A DNA stretch of 64,000 nt from Mucilaginibacter psychrotolerans (GTDB lineage Bacteria; Bacteroidota; Bacteroidia; Sphingobacteriales; Sphingobacteriaceae): contig NZ_SOZE01000007.1 in the NCBI RefSeq assembly GCF_004519315.1, positions 124,001 through 188,000 on the forward strand, read 5' to 3'. A model generated the notes under the pieces. That model worked only from the letters and a program-made list of their open reading frames with translations, made no database searches and had not been told where the DNA came from. Each line of letters starts with the position of its first letter. The first letter of the stretch is position 1. The position numbers were made by a program, and so were the translations under genes. This document shows, in pieces, positions 35,899-44,723 of this stretch.

Positions 35899-37383
35899 AT
35901 GAACTTCAAAAAATATAATATGCAAAAGGTAACAGGTATAGCGCTTTTTGCAGCAGTATTAATTACTGCACCATCATGTAAAAAATCATTCCTTGATGAA
36001 CCGCGCCAGGCAGCAACGCCGGCCGTACAATTCTGGAAAACGCAGGATGACGCTACCAAGGCCGTAAACGCCATGTACGCTAACCTGCGCGAATGGAAGA
36101 ACATCGCTTTTGCGCCTATAGCTATAGAAAGCGTACCTTCTGACGATGCCGAAAAAGGAAGCAGCGTGAACGATGCATCATTCTTCAACAACTTCGATAA
36201 CTATACAGCATCATCTACCGATGGCCAAATTGCCGATTTCTGGGCCGGGCAGTATCAAACTATCAACTTTGCCAACCAGGTATTGGATAACGTGCCTAAC
36301 ATTAGCATGGATGCCAACCTGAAGAACCGTTACCTGGCCGAAGCCAAGTTTATCCGCGCTTACGCCTACTTCAGGCTGGTGCGTGCCTTTGGCGATGTGC
36401 CATTGCGCCTTAATGTGCCAAAAGATGCAACTGAATACAACCTGCCACGCACGCCAAAAGCCCAGGTTTGGGCCGCTGTTGAGCAGGACCTGACCGATGC
36501 CGCTGCAACACTACCACAAAGCTACGGCGCTGCTGATGCTGGCCGTATAACCAAGGGTGCTGCGCTGGCTTTGCATGCTAAAGTGGCTATGTACCAGCAA
36601 AAATGGGCCGATGTGCTGGCGCTTACTAACCAGGTGATGGGCCTGGGTTACTCGCTGTTCCCTAATTACGAGCAACTGTTCCGCACCAACAACGAAAACA
36701 ATTCCGAATCAGTATTCGAGATACAAAGCGACCTGGTACCGGGCAACGGCGATGCGTCAAACTCGCAGTACTCCCAGGTGCAGGGCGTAAGGGGTTCTAA
36801 CGGCGGTGGCTGGGGTTTTAATGTACCCACCCAGGATTTGGCTAATGCATACGAGGCAGGCGATCCGCGCCGCGATGCAACCATCATTTTCCGTGGAGAA
36901 ACCACGCCCGAAGGTGATGCCATACCGGCTACAGGCGATAATCCTATGTACAACCAAAAATCATACGTGCCATTCAGCATGTGGGTAAGCGGTTTCAACG
37001 AGGGTGTGCAGCAAAACATCCGCGTTATACGTTATGCTGATGTATTGCTGATGAATGCCGAAGCAGCAAACGAAACCGGCAACAGCGCGCAGGCCATTGC
37101 CTCACTGGAACTGGTTAGGGCACGTGCACGTGCAGGCAACGCAGCCATATTGCCAAAGGTTACTACTACCGATAAAGCAGCCTTGCAGGCAGCCATATGG
37201 AAAGAAAGGCGCGTAGAGTTTGCTATGGAATTCGACCGTTATTTCGATGTTATCCGCCAGGGTCGCGGTACTGCGGTATTTGGTCCTAAAGGCTGGAAAG
37301 CAGGCAAAAACGAAGTTTGGCCGGTGCCACAGGCAGAAATAGATCTGAGCGCAGGCGTGTTAACTCAAAACCCAGGTTACTAA
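35899..37383 (+). CDS. SusD/RagB family surface lipoprotein
   Basis: A 494-residue lipoprotein (signal peptide ending ITAPSC, C27) with the SusD N-terminal and RagB C-terminal regions; WKERRVEFAMEFDRYFDVIRQGRG is the diagnostic C-terminal motif. SusD caps the SusC barrel and binds the glycan outside the cell. The start is eleven bases after susC, so the two are co-transcribed. A TPR-like helical body runs through the middle. Confidence 0.95.
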   Translation: MNFKKYNMQKVTGIALFAAVLITAPSCKKSFLDEPRQAATPAVQFWKTQDDATKAVNAMYANLREWKNIAFAPIAIESVPSDDAEKGSSVNDASFFNNFDNYTASSTDGQIADFWAGQYQTINFANQVLDNVPNISMDANLKNRYLAEAKFIRAYAYFRLVRAFGDVPLRLNVPKDATEYNLPRTPKAQVWAAVEQDLTDAAATLPQSYGAADAGRITKGAALALHAKVAMYQQKWADVLALTNQVMGLGYSLFPNYEQLFRTNNENNSESVFEIQSDLVPGNGDASNSQYSQVQGVRGSNGGGWGFNVPTQDLANAYEAGDPRRDATIIFRGETTPEGDAIPATGDNPMYNQKSYVPFSMWVSGFNEGVQQNIRVIRYADVLLMNAEAANETGNSAQAIASLELVRARARAGNAAILPKVTTTDKAALQAAIWKERRVEFAMEFDRYFDVIRQGRGTAVFGPKGWKAGKNEVWPVPQAEIDLSAGVLTQNPGY

Positions 37384-37403
37384 TCAATTCAAAAGAGAAC
37401 GTC

Positions 37404-38237
37404 ATGAAAAAAATAACATATCAATTGGTAGCCGTATCTGCATTGGTGATTGGACTATCGGCATGCCAAAAAAAGTTCGATCCTTCTACTTATGCCCCGC
37501 CTTTATCTATAGGCGGGTACACCAGCAGCAAGGAGATTGCGCCTTCAAACCTGGTAGCCTACTACGCATTCAATGGCAATGCTGTAGATAGCGTTTCTAA
37601 CACCGCGGGTACCGCTACCGGCATTGGTTACACCCCCGGCATAAAGGGTGAGGCTTTGCAAGGCGCTACCAATGGCTATATTGTAGGCACGCCGCCTGCT
37701 TCGGTAAACAGCCTTACCAGTTTTACCGTAACCGAGTGGTTTAAAACCCCGGCACCATCTAACGGCATCATCGGCCTGTTTTCGCTGGCCAATACCACCA
37801 ACTTTTGGGGTAACATTGAATTTTTTATTGAAAACGGCAGTACTAACGATGCAGGCAAGCTCCGCATCCACGTATTTAACGGAACAGACGACCGGACGCT
37901 TGAAATTAATAACGCCGTAAATCTATTTGATAAATGGAACAGCATGGCCGTTACTTACGATCAGGCTAATTCAACAGTTAGCGTTTACCTTAACGGATCG
38001 CTTTTAAAAGCAGGTACGCTTGATGGTCTCGCGGGTCCGCTGGCATTGAAAAACGTTGGCAAGTTTGTATTTGGCACCGTTCAGTTCATGACCAGCCCGA
38101 GCCAAACATCGTCGCATGGTTCAGAGCCATGGGCAAGCTTCCTTACCGGCCAGCTTGATGAAGTACGTGTTTATAATAAAGCCTTGAGCGCGGCAGACAT
38201 CAGTGCGCTGGTTAAGCTCGAAGGCAGAGGAAAGTAA
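37404..38237 (+). CDS. LamG-domain surface lipoprotein of the PUL
   Basis: A 277-residue lipoprotein (lipobox ending in GLSAC, C19). Residues about 50-275 form a LamG/concanavalin-A-like domain (LVAYYAFNGNAVDSVSNTAG ... GQLDEVRVYNKALSAADI). It occupies the position of the SusE-type surface glycan-binding proteins and begins 20 bases after susD. Direct glycan binding is likely but not shown. The ATG at 37404 gives the signal peptide. Confidence 0.87.
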   Translation: MKKITYQLVAVSALVIGLSACQKKFDPSTYAPPLSIGGYTSSKEIAPSNLVAYYAFNGNAVDSVSNTAGTATGIGYTPGIKGEALQGATNGYIVGTPPASVNSLTSFTVTEWFKTPAPSNGIIGLFSLANTTNFWGNIEFFIENGSTNDAGKLRIHVFNGTDDRTLEINNAVNLFDKWNSMAVTYDQANSTVSVYLNGSLLKAGTLDGLAGPLALKNVGKFVFGTVQFMTSPSQTSSHGSEPWASFLTGQLDEVRVYNKALSAADISALVKLEGRGK

Positions 38238-38260
38238 TATTTGATTGAGTTTGAGGTTGT

Positions 38261-38290
38261 CCCGGCGTAACAGCCGGGCAGCCTTTTTTT
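38261..38290 (+). terminator. Rho-independent terminator after the LamG gene
   Basis: CCCGGC-GTAACA-GCCGGG, followed by CAGCC and seven T residues. It separates the SusC/SusD/LamG unit from the enzyme genes. Confidence 0.75.
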
Positions 38291-38364
38291 ATGATTTTTT
38301 AACGCAGGCTACCAGGCTTAGTGTTCGAAAACAGAAAAGTTCGCTTCCTATCGCTCGCATATTT

Positions 38365-38526
38365 GACTCACCCTGTCTGCCGACAGGCAGGCCCGACGGA
38401 ACTACCGTGCGTCGACCCTCTCTGCTCTGCAAAGATGGTGAAGAAGTAAGGGTGAAACGAATTGAAGCTAAAACCCTCTTTGCGCAGCAGAGAGGGTCGG
38501 GCAGCGAAGCGTACCAGGGGTGAGTC
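38365..38526. repeat. GACTCACCC palindromic element
   Basis: The ends read GACTCACCCTG at 38365 and CCAGGGGTGAGTC ending at 38526. An internal pair GACCCTCTCTGCTCTGCAAA (38414 on) and TCTTTGCGCAGCAGAGAGGG (38477 on) makes a second stem. The 162-base unit lies in the 358-base gap between the LamG and GH144 genes; apart from this and the terminator the gap looks empty. Confidence 0.65.
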
Positions 38527-38595
38527 AACTCGCGACGCGGACTTACCGAGCTATTTTGAACACTATTTGCTACCAGGCTAATAAACAGGAAACAG

Positions 38596-40266
38596 ATGAG
38601 AGATTTGAGGATTTATGTGGGGTTGTACTTATCATTATTGCTTTTTGCTTGTGGTAAAAGCAGTTCGCCTACGCCGGCACCGCCCGTGCCACCGGTTACC
38701 ACATCTTTTAGTTTCAATACACTGAAAGTGAACGGCACCTATAGTGGCTTTACCTACGTCAACGTAAATAGTACGCCAACGATCAAGCTGTCTTTTTTAG
38801 CGGCTTTAGATAAAAGCACCGTTGGCACAGCTGTTACCCTGAAAGATAAAGCAGGCACTGCTATACCCTACACCGTTACGTACGAAAATGCCGATAGTAC
38901 GGTTATTGTATCGCCCACGCTTAGCTATATCAGCAAGTACACCCTTAGCGTAGCTACAGGGCTAAAATCAACCAAGGGTGGCTACCTGCAATCAGGCATC
39001 GATGTAAACCTTACTACCGCTATAGATGCGGCAGATAAGTTCCCTGTGATTAGCGACGATGCTTTGCTTGATTTGGTACAGAAACAAACTGTTAAATACT
39101 TTTACGACTTTGGCCACCCCACCAGCGGCCTGGCCCGCGAACGCAACACCAGCGGCGATGTGGTAACCACCGGCGGCAGCGGCTTCGGCATTATGGGCAT
39201 GGTAGCGGCGGTAAACCGTGGATTTATCACCCGTGCCGATGGTTTGGCGCGCATGCAAAAGATAGTAGGCTTTTTAAAAACCAAGGCGGTTAGATTCCAT
39301 GGCGCGTTCCCGCATTGGCTAAACGGCGCAACGGGGGCGGTACAACCCTTCAGTAATTTAGATAACGGTGCCGATTTGGTAGAGACCGCTTTCCTGATGG
39401 AGGGCCTGCTTACCGCACGCCAATACTACAGCGGTGCAGGTAGCGATGAAACTACCCTGCGTGCCGATATCACCACCCTGTACAATAACGTAGAGTGGGA
39501 CTGGTTTAGGCAGGGCGGCCAAAACGTGCTGTACTGGCACTGGAGCCCCAGCAACGGATGGGCCATTAACATGAAGATTACCGGCTGGAATGAAGCCTTG
39601 GTAGTTTATGCGCTCGCGGCTTCCTCCCCAACGCATGGCATCCCCAAGGAAGTTTATGATAACGGCTGGGCCAGTAACGGCAGCATTAAAAACGGTAATA
39701 CCTACTATGGCGTAAAGCTGCCTTTAGGCATGGCGCAGGGTGGTCCGTTGTTTTTTGAGCATTACTCCTTCCTGGGCATAAACCCAACCGGCCTGGCCGA
39801 TGCCTACGCCAATTACGAGGACCAGGCTAAGGCGCATAGCCTCATCAATTACAATTACTGCGTGGCCAACCCTAATAGCAACACCGGTTATGGTGCCAAC
39901 TGCTGGGGCCTCACCGCAAGTGATATCGAAAATGGATATACAGCCAGCTCGCCCACAAACGATGTTGGGGTAATATCACCTACGGCGGCAATATCCTCCC
40001 TGCCTTATACGCCCACGCAGTCGATGGCAGCTCTTCGCTTTTTTTACTACAAACTGGGCGATAAAATGTGGGGCGATTATGGCTTCAAAGATGCGTTCAA
40101 CCTTACCAACCCATGGTTTGCCAGCTCGTATCTGGCTATAGACCAGGGGCCCGAGATTGTAATGATAGAGAATTACCGCAGCGGCCTGCTCTGGAACTTA
40201 TTTATGAGTTGCCCCGAAATTAAAACCGGCATGAAAGGGCTTGGCTTTACCAGCCCCAATTTATAA
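38596..40266 (+). CDS. GH144-type glycoside hydrolase lipoprotein (beta-1,2-glucanase-like)
   Basis: A 556-residue lipoprotein (lipobox ending LLFAC, C19). Residues about 35-145 form an Ig-like SbsA/Big_5-type domain; the rest is the glycoamylase (PF10091) (alpha/alpha)6 barrel grouped in GH144, with FYDFGHPTSGLARERNTSGD, TTGGSGFGIMG, FPHWLNG and SYLAIDQGPEIVMIENYRSG. Characterised GH144 enzymes cut beta-1,2-glucan. The second GH144 gene starts 17 bases downstream. Confidence 0.88.
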   Translation: MRDLRIYVGLYLSLLLFACGKSSSPTPAPPVPPVTTSFSFNTLKVNGTYSGFTYVNVNSTPTIKLSFLAALDKSTVGTAVTLKDKAGTAIPYTVTYENADSTVIVSPTLSYISKYTLSVATGLKSTKGGYLQSGIDVNLTTAIDAADKFPVISDDALLDLVQKQTVKYFYDFGHPTSGLARERNTSGDVVTTGGSGFGIMGMVAAVNRGFITRADGLARMQKIVGFLKTKAVRFHGAFPHWLNGATGAVQPFSNLDNGADLVETAFLMEGLLTARQYYSGAGSDETTLRADITTLYNNVEWDWFRQGGQNVLYWHWSPSNGWAINMKITGWNEALVVYALAASSPTHGIPKEVYDNGWASNGSIKNGNTYYGVKLPLGMAQGGPLFFEHYSFLGINPTGLADAYANYEDQAKAHSLINYNYCVANPNSNTGYGANCWGLTASDIENGYTASSPTNDVGVISPTAAISSLPYTPTQSMAALRFFYYKLGDKMWGDYGFKDAFNLTNPWFASSYLAIDQGPEIVMIENYRSGLLWNLFMSCPEIKTGMKGLGFTSPNL

Positions 40267-40283
40267 CAATATAAACCGAAGAA

Positions 40284-41633
40284 ATGAAGAAATTATACCT
40301 CCTGTCGTTGCTTTCGCTAATGGCAACAGGCAGCTTTGCCCAAAAAGCCATTAAGGTGCCCGATGGCATAAAGCCGGTAGGCATTATCAAAAACCTGAGT
40401 GATAGCGCCCTGCTGGATGTGGTGCAGCGCCAAACGTTCCGTTACTTTTGGGATTTTGGCCACCCCACCAGCGGCCTGGCCCGCGAGCGCAGCAACGTAG
40501 CCTTCGATTACGGCAACGAAGTTGTTACCACCGGCGGCAGCGGTTTCGGCATTATGGCGCTGATTGCTGCCGACCACCGCAAATTTGTTACGCATGAGCA
40601 GGCGGTTGACCGCATGACCAAAATGGTGGATTTTTTATGGAAGGCTGATGCCTACCACGGCGTGTTCCCGCATTGGCTCAACGGCGAAACGGGCAAAACC
40701 ATCCGCTTTGGCCGTAAAGATGATGGCGGCGATTTGGTAGAAACCTCGTACCTGTTCCAGGGTTTGATCTGCGCCAAGCAATACTTTACGGCCAACACCC
40801 CAAAAGAACGCCACATACGCGATGTGATCAGTTGGATGTGGGGCGAAATAGAATGGAACTGGTACACCCAGGGTGGCCGCGATAACCTGTACTGGCACTG
40901 GAGCCCTAACAACGGCTGGGTGATGAACTTCCCCATTCGTGGTTTCAACGAATGCTTGATCACCTACATCCTGGCCGAAAGTGGCGAGCGTTACCCCGTT
41001 AGTGCCGATGTTTACCACCGTGGCTGGGCGCAAAGCGATTTCTTTAAAAACGGGCAAACCTTTTATGGTTATAGGCTGCCGCTGGGTTTTGATTACGGTG
41101 GTCCGCTGTTCTTTTCGCAATACTCGTTCATGGGTCTTAATCCTACGGGGCTTAAAGATCGCTACGCCGATTACTGGGAGCAAAACCTCAATCATACGCT
41201 CATCAACCGTGCGTACTGCCTGGATAATCCCAAGAAGTTTAAGGGCTATGGCGAAAACTGCTGGGGCCTTACCGCCAGCGATAACTACGAGGGCTACAAC
41301 GCCCACTCGCCCACCAACGATTTGGGGGTGATAACGCCAACAGCGGCTATATCGGCATTCCCATACACGCCTAAATATTCGATGCAGGCGCTGCGCCATT
41401 TCTATTACGATTTAGGCGATAAGATTTGGGGCGAATATGGCTTTACCGATGCCTTTAGCGAGCAGAAAGACTGGTACGGAAAATCGTACCTGGCGATAGA
41501 CCAGGGGCCGGAGGTAGTAATGATAGAAAACTACCGCAGCGGCTTGCTCTGGAAGCTTTTCATGAGTGCCCCGGAAGTGCAGCAGGGCCTCAAAAAGCTC
41601 GATTTTCAAAGTCCGTATATCGGCAAAAATTAG
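40284..41633 (+). CDS. GH144-type glycoside hydrolase, periplasmic
   Basis: A 449-residue paralogue of the preceding enzyme, without the Ig-like domain and with an ordinary signal peptide (MKKLYLLSLLSLMATGSFAQ). The catalytic barrel retains FWDFGHPTSGLARERSN, TTGGSGFGIMAL, LYWHWSPNNGW and SYLAIDQGPEVVMIENYRSG. It likely works in the periplasm on fragments released by the surface enzyme. Confidence 0.88.
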   Translation: MKKLYLLSLLSLMATGSFAQKAIKVPDGIKPVGIIKNLSDSALLDVVQRQTFRYFWDFGHPTSGLARERSNVAFDYGNEVVTTGGSGFGIMALIAADHRKFVTHEQAVDRMTKMVDFLWKADAYHGVFPHWLNGETGKTIRFGRKDDGGDLVETSYLFQGLICAKQYFTANTPKERHIRDVISWMWGEIEWNWYTQGGRDNLYWHWSPNNGWVMNFPIRGFNECLITYILAESGERYPVSADVYHRGWAQSDFFKNGQTFYGYRLPLGFDYGGPLFFSQYSFMGLNPTGLKDRYADYWEQNLNHTLINRAYCLDNPKKFKGYGENCWGLTASDNYEGYNAHSPTNDLGVITPTAAISAFPYTPKYSMQALRHFYYDLGDKIWGEYGFTDAFSEQKDWYGKSYLAIDQGPEVVMIENYRSGLLWKLFMSAPEVQQGLKKLDFQSPYIGKN

Positions 41634-41742
41634 AATTGGTATAAGGCACACCGGAAATATTTTGACGCAAGACGGGAATAAAGCATAATTTATTTACGTT
41701 TACGTTGATATATGCCTTTCGGCTTACCTTAAACTGATACTG

Positions 41743-42543
41743 ATGACATTAAAGAAGATATTATTTATAGCGATGCTGGGCATATTATGCCTGGCATCGC
41801 CTTTTTTAGCCACTGGGCAGGTAAACTCTGCTTTTGACAGGGGCTCGTTCATCAACAAAACAGATACGCTGCCCTACCGCATTCTGTTCCCCAAAAAATT
41901 CAATTCCAAACAAAAATACGCGCTCATTTTTGTGCTGCATGGTGCCGGCGAGCGCGGCAATGATAACGATATACAGCTGGCATACGGGCCAAAACTGTTC
42001 CTGGATGATACTATCCGCAAGAAGTACCCGGCAATTGTGGTGTATCCGCAGTGCCCAAAAAACAGTTATTGGAGCAACGTATTAATTGATACCGGCGCAT
42101 TAGGCAAACGGCAGTTTCATTTTCAGGAAGGTGGCGAACCTACCGCGGCCATGAGCGCGTTGCTGGCCCTGGTAGACCAAATGCTGGAAAAGCCCTACAT
42201 CAATAAAAAGCAGGTGTACATCGGCGGCCTGTCTATGGGTGGTATGGGCACCTTCGAGATACTTCGGCGTAAGCCCAAAACGTTTGCTGCGGCATTTGCC
42301 ATCTGCGGCGGCGACAACACCAACAATGCCGTTATATATGCCAAAAAAGTACCCATGTGGATTTTCCACGGGGCCAAGGATAACGTAGTTCCGCCGGACC
42401 ATTCAGACGTGATGGTAGCGGCGCTTAAAGAAGCCGGCGCAAGCCCTAAATACACTGTGTATCCAAATGATGGCCACAACAGCTGGGATGATGCCTTCGC
42501 CGAGCCCGATTTGATACCCTGGCTATTCTCGCACAGCAAATAA
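41743..42543 (+). CDS. Exported alpha/beta hydrolase (esterase/peptidase-like)
   Basis: A 266-residue protein with a signal peptide (MTLKKILFIAMLGILCLASP) and the alpha/beta-hydrolase fold: nucleophile elbow GLSMGGMGTFE (about 163-173), acid near GAKDNVVPP and His in PNDGHNSWDDAF. The closest family is the phospholipase/carboxylesterase or dienelactone-hydrolase group found in PULs, where it may remove ester substituents from glycans. It starts 109 bases after the second GH144 gene and ends the cluster. Confidence 0.85.
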   Translation: MTLKKILFIAMLGILCLASPFLATGQVNSAFDRGSFINKTDTLPYRILFPKKFNSKQKYALIFVLHGAGERGNDNDIQLAYGPKLFLDDTIRKKYPAIVVYPQCPKNSYWSNVLIDTGALGKRQFHFQEGGEPTAAMSALLALVDQMLEKPYINKKQVYIGGLSMGGMGTFEILRRKPKTFAAAFAICGGDNTNNAVIYAKKVPMWIFHGAKDNVVPPDHSDVMVAALKEAGASPKYTVYPNDGHNSWDDAFAEPDLIPWLFSHSK

Positions 42544-42547
42544 TCAT

Positions 42548-42573
42548 AACGGCCCCGGAAATTCGGGGCCGTT
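42548..42573. terminator. Terminator hairpin at the end of the PUL
   Basis: AACGGCCCCG-GAAATT-CGGGGCCGTT is a perfect 10-base stem just after the hydrolase stop. It may also serve the convergent small acidic gene. No U-run follows. Confidence 0.65.
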
Positions 42574-42605
42574 GTTCGGTAAAGCCTTCGCTAAATCAAT
42601 GCTAC

Positions 42606-42854
42606 TTAATTTACCACCGGTTCATCGCCGTCTGCGTCCTCACTATTGGTGATGTCGCGGTCGGCATTGAGGGCGGTTGATGGTTCATCCTCGCTCAACG
42701 TAGTTTCAATACCATCCATATCGGCTACAGCATCATCTGTATTGACGATTTTGTTAGATTCTTCGTTATTGGTGATTATGTCCTGTTCGGCGGCGTCTAC
42801 TTTTGGTTCGCCGGTTGGGTGTTGTATTGGGGATTTATCTTTGGGCTCGCTCAT
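42606..42854 (-). CDS. Small acidic disordered protein
   Basis: An 82-residue protein made almost entirely of Asp, Glu, Ser, Thr, Asn and Pro, with no hydrophobic core and no signal peptide. It would be intrinsically disordered. No family was recognised. It is a single gene convergent with the PUL. Confidence 0.55.
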   Translation of the reverse strand: MSEPKDKSPIQHPTGEPKVDAAEQDIITNNEESNKIVNTDDAVADMDGIETTLSEDEPSTALNADRDITNSEDADGDEPVVN

Positions 42855-42928
42855 GTGTTCTGTTATTTTTTAGGATAACAGGCGGAGGAGTGGGTTGTTT
42901 GAATGATAGCAAAGGCTTTGTACCGAAG

Positions 42929-43438
42929 TCAATTATTCAATTTGCGATAACTCCTGGCTGCTTGGCGGAAACTAAAATACCTATCTTCATTTGCCACCCA
43001 GTATCCGGATAGTCCCATTAAGCCGTAGTATGATTCTATTCGGGATGAGTTAACCCAATCAGTTTGTCCATCAACTATGGACTCTCGAATAACACTATCT
43101 TCTATAACAGCAGCAAAACAATAGTCAGCAGGTATGCCTGCCCATTCCGAATAATGTTCAATTATAAAAGTGTGAAGCCCCAAGGAACGAATGAGCGCAA
43201 TAAGGTCTTCTATTGACCATGAGTCGTCATCTCTCTTACGCCCGTTTTCATTATCGTTAACAAAAGCTATAAAATCAGTCCAACTATCAAAATTAGCAGC
43301 AGACTGAATAAGTTCGCTCGTAGCAGAAAAGCCCAAGTTTACAGGAATAATCAAACATTCACCTTCTTGGAAATGGACTACAACTTTGGGTATGCTGAGT
43401 TTTTGGTTGGTAAGTATTGCTGTAATCTCTTGTCCCAT
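42929..43438 (-). CDS. Protein of unknown function
   Basis: A 169-residue cytoplasmic-looking protein (no signal peptide or membrane segment), beginning MGQEITAILTNQKLSIPKVV and ending RQAARSYRKLNN. The stretch LIALIRSLGLHTFIIEHYSEW is well-ordered but not diagnostic. The base composition is A+T-rich relative to the surroundings, which could indicate transfer. No function is proposed. Confidence 0.65.
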   Translation of the reverse strand: MGQEITAILTNQKLSIPKVVVHFQEGECLIIPVNLGFSATSELIQSAANFDSWTDFIAFVNDNENGRKRDDDSWSIEDLIALIRSLGLHTFIIEHYSEWAGIPADYCFAAVIEDSVIRESIVDGQTDWVNSSRIESYYGLMGLSGYWVANEDRYFSFRQAARSYRKLNN

Positions 43439-43484
43439 AATCGGTGATAAAAGTTACAAAAGTGAATAATTATTTATTATGTTT

Positions 43485-44243
43485 CTACTTCAAAAAATGC
43501 TCGAATGTATCGCTCCTTATCCCCAAACGGAGTGTTTCCAGCGGGATGATATCTGCCGGGGCGATGTTGCCCAGGCTCACATTGGCACCGATAAGTTTAA
43601 TGAACCACACCTGTTGCGCTTTTTGGGGTGCTTCCCAAATAATGGTTTCTTCGGGAATCTGGGTGAGTATTTCATCTACCAGCCCTTGCCTTACCTCGCC
43701 CGAATCGCGGTAGATGCCTACGTTGCCGCTCTCGCGCGCTTCGGCAATCACTTTCCAGCTACCAGCTTCAATTTCGGCGTTCATCAGCTTTATCCATTTA
43801 TAGGGAGCAAATATTTTTTGAATGTCTTTAGAACCCACTTCAGATATTACGGTAACCTGCTTGCTCAGCTTGCGGATGTATTCACATTTCTCGTCGTGCT
43901 CTATGGTAATACTACCATCAGACACTTCGCAATATTCCATCTGATATTTATCCAATATGCGGCAGTAATCATCAAACTGCCCGCGCACAATCATCGCCTC
44001 GAACAGCGTTCCGCCGAAATAAACCGGTAAACCGGCATCTTTGTACAACTTCAGCTTGGCATCCAGGTTTGGCGATACGTAGGATGTTGCCCAACCCAGT
44101 TTTACAAGATCGGTATAACCTGCACCCATCTCAATAAAATTTTCTGCCTGGCGCAGGCTAAGACCCTTGTCCATTACCATGGTGAGGCCTTTATTACGGG
44201 GTTTCGAGGTACGTTCGGGCAGGTTGTTTATATGGTAGTTCAT
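43485..44243 (-). CDS. Phosphosulfolactate synthase family protein (ComA-like)
   Basis: A 252-residue TIM-barrel protein. RTSKPRNKGLTMVMDKG, FIEMGAGYTDLVKLGWATSY and YCEVSDGSITIEHDEKCEYI match the ComA family, which adds sulfite to phosphoenolpyruvate to make phosphosulfolactate, the first step of archaeal coenzyme M synthesis. Bacteroidota have no methanogenesis, so the product probably enters another sulfonate. No other coenzyme M genes are nearby. Confidence 0.87.
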   Translation of the reverse strand: MNYHINNLPERTSKPRNKGLTMVMDKGLSLRQAENFIEMGAGYTDLVKLGWATSYVSPNLDAKLKLYKDAGLPVYFGGTLFEAMIVRGQFDDYCRILDKYQMEYCEVSDGSITIEHDEKCEYIRKLSKQVTVISEVGSKDIQKIFAPYKWIKLMNAEIEAGSWKVIAEARESGNVGIYRDSGEVRQGLVDEILTQIPEETIIWEAPQKAQQVWFIKLIGANVSLGNIAPADIIPLETLRLGIRSDTFEHFLK

Positions 44244-44292
44244 ATACAGATGCGCAATGGGTTATAGCTTATAACTAAAAGTATTAATGGCG

Positions 44293-44300
44293 CAAAGGTA
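44293..44300 (-). promoter_or_regulatory. -7 promoter element of the ComA-like gene
   Basis: The minus strand reads TACCTTTG (TAnnTTTG) about 50 bases before the ATG at 44243. Confidence 0.45.
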
Positions 44301-44308
44301 AGCTTTGA

Positions 44309-44440
44309 ATGTGCAGATGTGCAAATTTCAGATGTGCAGATTTTTTAGGATGCACAGGTTTATTGATAAATTAACACAAGTTTAACAATGCGCAGATTTC
44401 AAATGTTCGAATATGCAGATGCTTAACGATGTGCAGATTA
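44309..44440. repeat. GATGTGCAGATTTCAGA short-unit repeats
   Basis: AATGTGCAGATGTGCAAATT and GATGTGCAGATT (44309-44342) are followed by degenerate copies such as GCAGATTTCAAATG and CGATGTGCAGATTACGG. An inverted copy occurs at 44692-44718, and direct copies at 16911-16945. The region has no gene. Confidence 0.6.
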
Positions 44441-44491
44441 CGGAAATGTTAAGTCAAAAAAAATGTGCAGATGATTTTCCATCATCTGCAC

Positions 44492-44692
44492 ATCAATGTC
44501 GTTTACTTAAGGAAGCCCCGGCCCCATCGGGGCCAAATGTCGGTAGCAAACAAGCAAAAACCACCTTTGTGCCGTAGGCACAATACTGGCGATGTAGCAT
44601 ACCTATGGCATGCGAGTAGCTGATTATCGATTAGCTACCAACCTTTTGCACCTATGGCGCACTTCGAAATCGCTTAAGTAAATGACATTGAT
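44492..44692. repeat. 201-bp inverted-repeat element with internal hairpins
   Basis: ATCAATGTCGTTTACTTAAG at 44492-44511 pairs with CTTAAGTAAATGACATTGAT at 44673-44692, with one mismatch in twenty. Inside are GGCCCC-ATC-GGGGCC (44520-44534), a TTGTGCC/GGCACAA hairpin and GGTAGC/GCTACC. There is no reading frame of note. It looks like a non-autonomous mobile element or a composite of palindromes, lying just past the TPR gene. Confidence 0.7.
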
Positions 44693-44723
44693 CTGCAAAT
44701 CTGAAATCTGCACATCAATGAAT

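Noticed and set aside
37317..37403. An upstream start for the LamG lipoprotein overlapping susD
   Set aside because: The extra 29 residues are antisignal and basic, whereas the ATG at 37404 starts a perfect lipoprotein signal peptide.
40635..41399. A 254-codon frame on the minus strand over the second GH144 gene
   Set aside because: It is the antisense of a strongly conserved enzyme gene and has no promoter or family of its own.
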